Of a stretch of 45,413 nt of DNA, positions 41,910 to 45,413 are shown in pieces. The stretch lies in the IMG/VR virus record IMGVR_UViG_3300044972_000502, positions 1 to 45,413 of that record. One strand, 5' to 3'. The notes beneath the pieces were generated by a model. That model ran no database searches. It was not told the origin of the DNA and saw nothing but the letters and a program-made list of their open reading frames with translations. This DNA comes from a virus. The translations under genes were made by a program, and so were the position numbers. Position 1 is the first letter of the stretch. The number at the start of each line of letters is the position of its first letter.

Positions 41910-43637
41910 TTATCCATCACACGACAAACAACCGTCATCCATAGCTTTAGCAGCAATATCGCCACGTAGTACAGATTCAGTACGCATATAATACAAAGTT
42001 TTAATTCCTTTTTTCCATGCATCCATATGAACTTTATTAATCCATTTAGGTGATGCTTCACTTGGGAATGCAAGATTTAAACTAACCGCTTGATCAATGT
42101 ATTGTTGCCGTATACCCGCTTGGTTTACCAATTCTAATTGATTGATTTCTTTAAAAGTTTTAAACACTTCTTTGACAGGTATATCGTTCATAAAAAACTT
42201 GTCATCCAATTCTTTTATATCCTGCACTGATCCACCATCACGTAGGATCTGATCCCAAATAGGATCTGTGTTTAATCCATAACAATCAAGAACTTTTTCA
42301 AGTGTTGGATTCTTGCGAATGAATGTACCCTTAGCTGATTGCTCAGTAAATACATTAGCCGCCCAAGGTTCTATCCCAGAAGAAACATTACCAGAAAGCT
42401 TGGAATTAGATACAGTAGGAGCGATAGCACGAAGATGAGTATTACGTAACCCAGTACCAATACACCAAAGTGGTTCTCCATATACCTCTGCCAACGCATG
42501 ACTTGCTCTTTCGCTTTCAATTTTAATCTGACTAAATATTTTTCTAGTTTCATACTGCGCTAATAATCCTTCAAATGGTAATCCTTTTTCTTGTAAATAT
42601 GTATGCCAACCTAACACACCCAACCCTAATGGTCTTCCTTTAGTTGCAGATCTAACTGCGTTCTCAAAGCCACGTAATCCTTTAGCTCGTTGTATGAACT
42701 CTTCCATAACACCATCTAAAAACCAAATGGAATCATAAATAAGATTAGTATCTTTCCACTCTTCATACTTAGCAAGGTTCAATGAACTTAAGCAACAAAC
42801 AAAGCTGTGGTTTTCATCTGTGTGTAAAGTAATTTCACTGCAGATGTTTGTCATATGAACTTTTAGTCCATTCGATTTGTATGCCGGTGGATTGTTCTTA
42901 TTAGTGTTTCCTTTAAACAAAATATACGGCTCTCCAGTTGCTTTTCGTTTTCTAATAAGTTTACTCCATCGATCTCTAGCTTTTGTATCTCCTTGTTCAA
43001 GTTTTCGCATAAACTTATCACCAACAACTGCGCACTGATGTAGATTAAGCGACTGTCTATTGACATCTCCTTTAGGCTCTCTAATTTCAAGCCACTCTTC
43101 GAAATCAGGGTGTTCAATGTTGATGTTAACTGAGGCCGCTCCTCGTCTAACAGATCCCTGATTAGTTGCAAGGATAGTTGAATCGTAGATTTTACAAAAG
43201 GGTACGACTCCATCTGATGTTCCATTTCCTGTAATTTTTGCGCCGGCGGGTCTAATTTGATTTACACCGATACCTACTCCACCGCCGTGCTTAGCGAGTA
43301 ACATCATCTCTAAATTCTTTGTTCCAATATCTTGTATGCTATCAGCAACATCAATACCAAAACAACTGATTGGTAATCCACGATCTGTGCCGGTATTAGA
43401 TAACACGGGCGAAGCCAAACATAACCAACCATTCCATATATAATCAAAGAACGGCTGTGTTAGTTCAGGCTTATATAAGCGACGGGCAACAGTTGATGCT
43501 ACCCGCCAATATGCATCTCTAGGGGTTTCGCCAATCAGCAAATACCCACCAGAGATTGTTTTCTTATATACTTCTGTGTCACCCCATTCCGGATAGTCTG
43601 TTCCTTTAATCCAATTGTCGTTCCACTTCTGTATCAT
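41910..43637 (-). CDS. nrdA: ribonucleotide reductase class I, alpha (large) subunit
   Basis: Reduces ribonucleoside diphosphates to deoxy forms for phage DNA synthesis. The 575-residue protein has the catalytic core: SPVLSNTGTDRGLPISC with the redox Cys at 92 (E. coli C225), the active-site N-I-C-S-E at 264-268 (N437, C439, E441), the partner Cys at about 281/282 (C462), PTVSNSKLSGNVSSGIEP, the radical-transfer Tyr pair in KTLYYMRTES near 548, and a C-terminal CLSC shuttle pair. The N-terminal ATP-cone is missing, so dATP inhibition should be lost. The start overlaps the upstream small gene by 32 bases. All catalytic residues are present. Confidence 0.92.
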   Translation of the reverse strand: MIQKWNDNWIKGTDYPEWGDTEVYKKTISGGYLLIGETPRDAYWRVASTVARRLYKPELTQPFFDYIWNGWLCLASPVLSNTGTDRGLPISCFGIDVADSIQDIGTKNLEMMLLAKHGGGVGIGVNQIRPAGAKITGNGTSDGVVPFCKIYDSTILATNQGSVRRGAASVNINIEHPDFEEWLEIREPKGDVNRQSLNLHQCAVVGDKFMRKLEQGDTKARDRWSKLIRKRKATGEPYILFKGNTNKNNPPAYKSNGLKVHMTNICSEITLHTDENHSFVCCLSSLNLAKYEEWKDTNLIYDSIWFLDGVMEEFIQRAKGLRGFENAVRSATKGRPLGLGVLGWHTYLQEKGLPFEGLLAQYETRKIFSQIKIESERASHALAEVYGEPLWCIGTGLRNTHLRAIAPTVSNSKLSGNVSSGIEPWAANVFTEQSAKGTFIRKNPTLEKVLDCYGLNTDPIWDQILRDGGSVQDIKELDDKFFMNDIPVKEVFKTFKEINQLELVNQAGIRQQYIDQAVSLNLAFPSEASPKWINKVHMDAWKKGIKTLYYMRTESVLRGDIAAKAMDDGCLSCDG

Positions 43638-43830
43638 CTTTCTTTTTTTCTTCTATTGCTTTTTCTGTTAATGTTTTAATTGCTTCTTCGTAACCCGGCA
43701 TTAATTTAATTGTTTCAAATGTACCAACGCTTAAATCACGCATATAGGATTGCTCCTCCATAAGTCGTTGCATCATTCTTATTGTTGCCTCGATCTTATT
43801 CTTCATTTCTACTAATGTCTGTTCTTTCAT
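43606..43830 (-). CDS. 74-aa helical protein between nrdB and nrdA
   Basis: Begins MKEQTLVEMKNKIEATIRMM and continues QRLMEEQSYMRDLSVGTFET, then MPGYEEAIKTLTEKAIEEKK. It is entirely helical with a conserved-looking VGTFETIKLMPGY centre and a charged tail. I recall close relatives in marine phages beside replication or nucleotide genes, without function. It lies 7 bases after nrdB and overlaps nrdA by 32 bases, so it is co-expressed with reductase. A small accessory or assembly factor for reductase is conceivable only from this position. Confidence 0.6.
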   Translation of the reverse strand: MKEQTLVEMKNKIEATIRMMQRLMEEQSYMRDLSVGTFETIKLMPGYEEAIKTLTEKAIEEKKKDDTEVERQLD

Positions 43831-43837
43831 AATTTAT

Positions 43838-44806
43838 TTACCATATATCATCATAATCTTCGTTTTCTCCTGCTTTGCTGTAATCAGTTGATCTAATTGC
43901 AAAAAAGTCTGTATGTGTATGTCCGCCCGTCAAATGATAAAACCAATCTAGATTCTTTGCATTGTCTTCATTGTAAGAAAAGTAATCACCAAGATCTAAA
44001 TATCCAAGCTCAACAAGTTTTTCATTTGTACGTTTCCTTAAGAAATGTTTTAAATCTCTTGCGGAGATACCTTCTATATCGCCCATCTCAAACATCTTAT
44101 CGATGTAGTCATGCTCAAGCTTAACCATCAATGCTGCAGCCGTAATAACATCTTCCCGACATTCATCCAATAACGTAGGATATTCCTCGCACATTTGTCT
44201 GAATAAATGACAACCCATTTTAGAGTGTAATGATTCATCTCTTACGCTCCACTTCATTTGTTGTCCAATGCCCTTCAATAAGTTTCTTAATTGAAAACTA
44301 TATAGAACCGCAAATGCGGAATAAAGACTTACCCCTTCAGCAAATGCGCTAAATACGGCTATTGATTTTGCAATACCTTTTACATCTGTCCCTTCATAAG
44401 CAATTAGATTTTCAAATCGTTTTGCCGTGGCTGGCTCATGCAAGAATGCTTTAAAATCATCTAAGCCAAGTGTTTCGTTTAAGTAACTGTATGCAACTGC
44501 ATGGATAGTTTCTTGTGATCCAAACATCATAGCCATTTGCTTTATCTCATGCTTTGGAAACCAACGTGTTACATTCTGCGTCCAGTAATCAGACACTGCA
44601 CATTCGGTCTGAGCAAACCCCAGTAGGATATTTCCTACCAGGTGCTTCTCAGATTCGGTTAGTTTTTCATTCCAGTCTTTAATGTCACTCGACATACTTA
44701 TTTCTGTGTGTAGCCAGAATGCTTGTGCTTGTTTTAACCAACCTTCCGTGTAATATACAGGATATTCAAATGGTTTGTATTCTATTCTTTCATCAAATAA
44801 TCCCAT
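43838..44806 (-). CDS. nrdB: ribonucleotide reductase class I, beta (small) subunit
   Basis: Carries the metal-radical site that starts catalysis in NrdA. The ferritin-like ligands line up with E. coli spacing: E68 (E. coli D84), E99 and H102 in QETIHAVAY (E115, H118), Tyr106 (Y122), E157 in FAEGVS (E204), and E191 and H194 in RDESLHSKMG (E238, H241). The radical Tyr is present. The first ligand is Glu instead of the usual Asp, as in class Ic proteins, which however lack the Tyr. The C-terminus ends GENEDYDDIW, an acidic tail suited to docking on NrdA. At 322 residues it is shorter than E. coli NrdB (376). Confidence 0.92.
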   Translation of the reverse strand: MGLFDERIEYKPFEYPVYYTEGWLKQAQAFWLHTEISMSSDIKDWNEKLTESEKHLVGNILLGFAQTECAVSDYWTQNVTRWFPKHEIKQMAMMFGSQETIHAVAYSYLNETLGLDDFKAFLHEPATAKRFENLIAYEGTDVKGIAKSIAVFSAFAEGVSLYSAFAVLYSFQLRNLLKGIGQQMKWSVRDESLHSKMGCHLFRQMCEEYPTLLDECREDVITAAALMVKLEHDYIDKMFEMGDIEGISARDLKHFLRKRTNEKLVELGYLDLGDYFSYNEDNAKNLDWFYHLTGGHTHTDFFAIRSTDYSKAGENEDYDDIW

Positions 44807-44814
44807 AATTAATT

Positions 44815-45060
44815 TTAATTTTCTATTGTAAATGCAATGTCAACAAACGGTAAATAAATTACATATGTTGTAAAGTCTTCTTCTCTATACGCTCTTGATC
44901 CAAATAATATTCCGGGATATAATCCAACTTCAAGGCACCAATATTTATCTTCCTTGTCCGGCATAGGGTTTGTCATAGTTTTTGCTGTTTTTGTTTTTAC
45001 TTGTTTTGGTTTTGGAGTGGATTCCTGGTCTACTAATTTTTTTGTCGGTGTTTTTGCCAT
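44815..45060 (-). CDS. 81-aa conserved phage protein next to nrdB
   Basis: A basic, Thr/Lys/Pro-rich, probably disordered N-terminal third (MAKTPTKKLVDQESTPKPKQ) precedes a compact domain with KYWCLEVGLYPGILFGSRAY, REEDFTTYVIYLPFVDIAF and a short end TIEN. I recall this 'WCLExGLYPGILFG' domain as a small protein of unknown function found in many phages near reductase or replication genes. It lies 8 bases upstream of nrdB in the same operon, and its start overlaps the stop of the next upstream gene by one base. No catalytic motif is visible. Confidence 0.65.
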   Translation of the reverse strand: MAKTPTKKLVDQESTPKPKQVKTKTAKTMTNPMPDKEDKYWCLEVGLYPGILFGSRAYREEDFTTYVIYLPFVDIAFTIEN

Positions 45061-45236
45061 TAGTTATGTTCTTCATAAAGTTTATATTCTTTTTGTATTG
45101 CTAATAATTCTTTAAATCTAATTTTGCCTTTTACTTCAATAGACCATTTAATCCATTTATCAACTTGTCTTTCAGCGTACTTTTTTCTTGCAAGTCTTTT
45201 CTCTTCTCCAGGATTAACTTTATTGTTTGATCGCAT
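45060..45236 (-). CDS. 58-aa basic hypothetical protein
   Basis: Frame read from ATG at 45236: MRSNNKVNPGEEKRLARKKY, AERQVDKWIKWSIEVKGKIR, FKELLAIQKEYKLYEEHN, with its stop overlapping the following ATG by one base. It is basic with Trp-x-x-Trp in the middle. It overlaps the 3' end of the resolvase-like gene by 106 bases in another frame, so translational coupling is likely. Alternative upstream starts within the same frame are limited by a stop at 45273-45275. No family recognised; nucleic-acid binding would suit the charge. Confidence 0.55.
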   Translation of the reverse strand: MRSNNKVNPGEEKRLARKKYAERQVDKWIKWSIEVKGKIRFKELLAIQKEYKLYEEHN

Positions 45237-45413
45237 TCTTTTTGATTCTGTGGTTTGTACAATGTTCTTTTGTCATTCATAAGGTGCATTAGGTACTTAA
45301 ACATTTTCCAACGTAAAGGGAAAGATTCATTAGCTCTGCCTTTTGTTTCAATAATAAAATCTTCACCAATAAAATCCGGTGTATACTTTATATTAAGAAC
45401 CTTTTTGCCGCCT
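45131..45413 (-). CDS. resolvase-like endonuclease, 3' part (cut by the window edge)
   Basis: The frame is open from the right edge and ends with TAA at 45131-45133. The visible part has KVLNIKYTPDFIGEDFIIET, KGRANESFPLRWKMFKYLMH and DKRTLYKPQNQKE. P-D, then a β-strand, then E-x-K (YTPDF...IIETKG) is the PD-(D/E)xK nuclease signature, and 'E-x-K-G-R ... R-W-K-x-F-K' followed by 'L-Y-K-P-x-N-Q-K-E' is the pattern I associate with T7 endonuclease I-like/DUF1064 Holliday-junction resolvases of phages. These cut branched DNA during replication and before packaging. The N-terminus, including an earlier acidic residue, is outside the window. Confidence 0.7.
   Translation of the reverse strand, partial: GGKKVLNIKYTPDFIGEDFIIETKGRANESFPLRWKMFKYLMHLMNDKRTLYKPQNQKECDQTIKLILEKRKDLQEKSTLKDKLINGLNGLLK

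Noticed and set aside
42863-43225. 120-residue second leftward frame within nrdA
   Set aside because: It overlaps the catalytic core of nrdA completely in another frame on the same strand; nrdA conservation explains the sequence.

Overview
The window is about 45 kb of a tailed double-stranded DNA phage genome, low in GC, most likely infecting a member of the Bacteroidota (Flavobacteriia-like). Three things suggest the host. The adhesin domains are of kinds I associate with Bacteroidota phages and prophages. Start codons are usually preceded by A/T-rich sequence of the 'aataaaaaATG' type instead of a Shine-Dalgarno motif. The lysis protein has a signal peptide ending in a Ser-Ile-Ser/Gln type site. 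There is no integrase, tRNA, rRNA, insertion sequence or CRISPR array. The gene order (terminase, portal, scaffold-like protein, capsid, ring proteins, very large tail hub, three ejection-type proteins) fits a podovirus; I do not assign a genus.

Layout. (1) 1-487: two tiny leftward genes behind a repeated upstream element. (2) 488-1191: a gene-free divergent control region with palindromes, direct repeats and four tandem ~23-bp AT-rich repeats. (3) 1192-5252: two Lys-rich microproteins and an adhesin/tail-fibre cassette with reused N-terminal modules. (4) 5256-7032: a lysis cassette of overlapping genes (two small membrane proteins, an M15 peptidase endolysin, an inner-membrane spanin and an exported partner). 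(5) 7094-9341: complete groEL and groES plus a winged-helix-like gene. (6) 9338-13608: a string of small virion-type or unknown genes, including a DUF6321-like protein, a spike-base-like protein and a protein that looks like two fused GroES barrels. (7) 13327-20915: head module, from a putative small terminase to the major capsid protein. (8) 20999-31592: connector, ring and tail-hub genes plus a cupin. (9) 31596-41759: three putative ejection proteins ending in a 2590-residue polyprotein with an HExxH zinc-protease motif and a sigma-factor-like segment. (10) 41910-45413, leftward: class I ribonucleotide reductase (nrdA, nrdB), small genes and the 3' part of a resolvase-like nuclease.

How it works together. 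The rightward block looks like one long late programme: genes are tightly packed, many stop/start codons overlap, and it is interrupted by two strong stem-loops directly after the capsid gene and its downstream neighbour. It ends at a bidirectional terminator where it meets the leftward nucleotide-metabolism genes. The phage chaperonin pair probably folds virion proteins made in bulk, and the tandem GroES-like protein just upstream of the terminase may be a second co-chaperonin or a structural derivative. All functional calls rest on reading motifs by eye; no database search was run.
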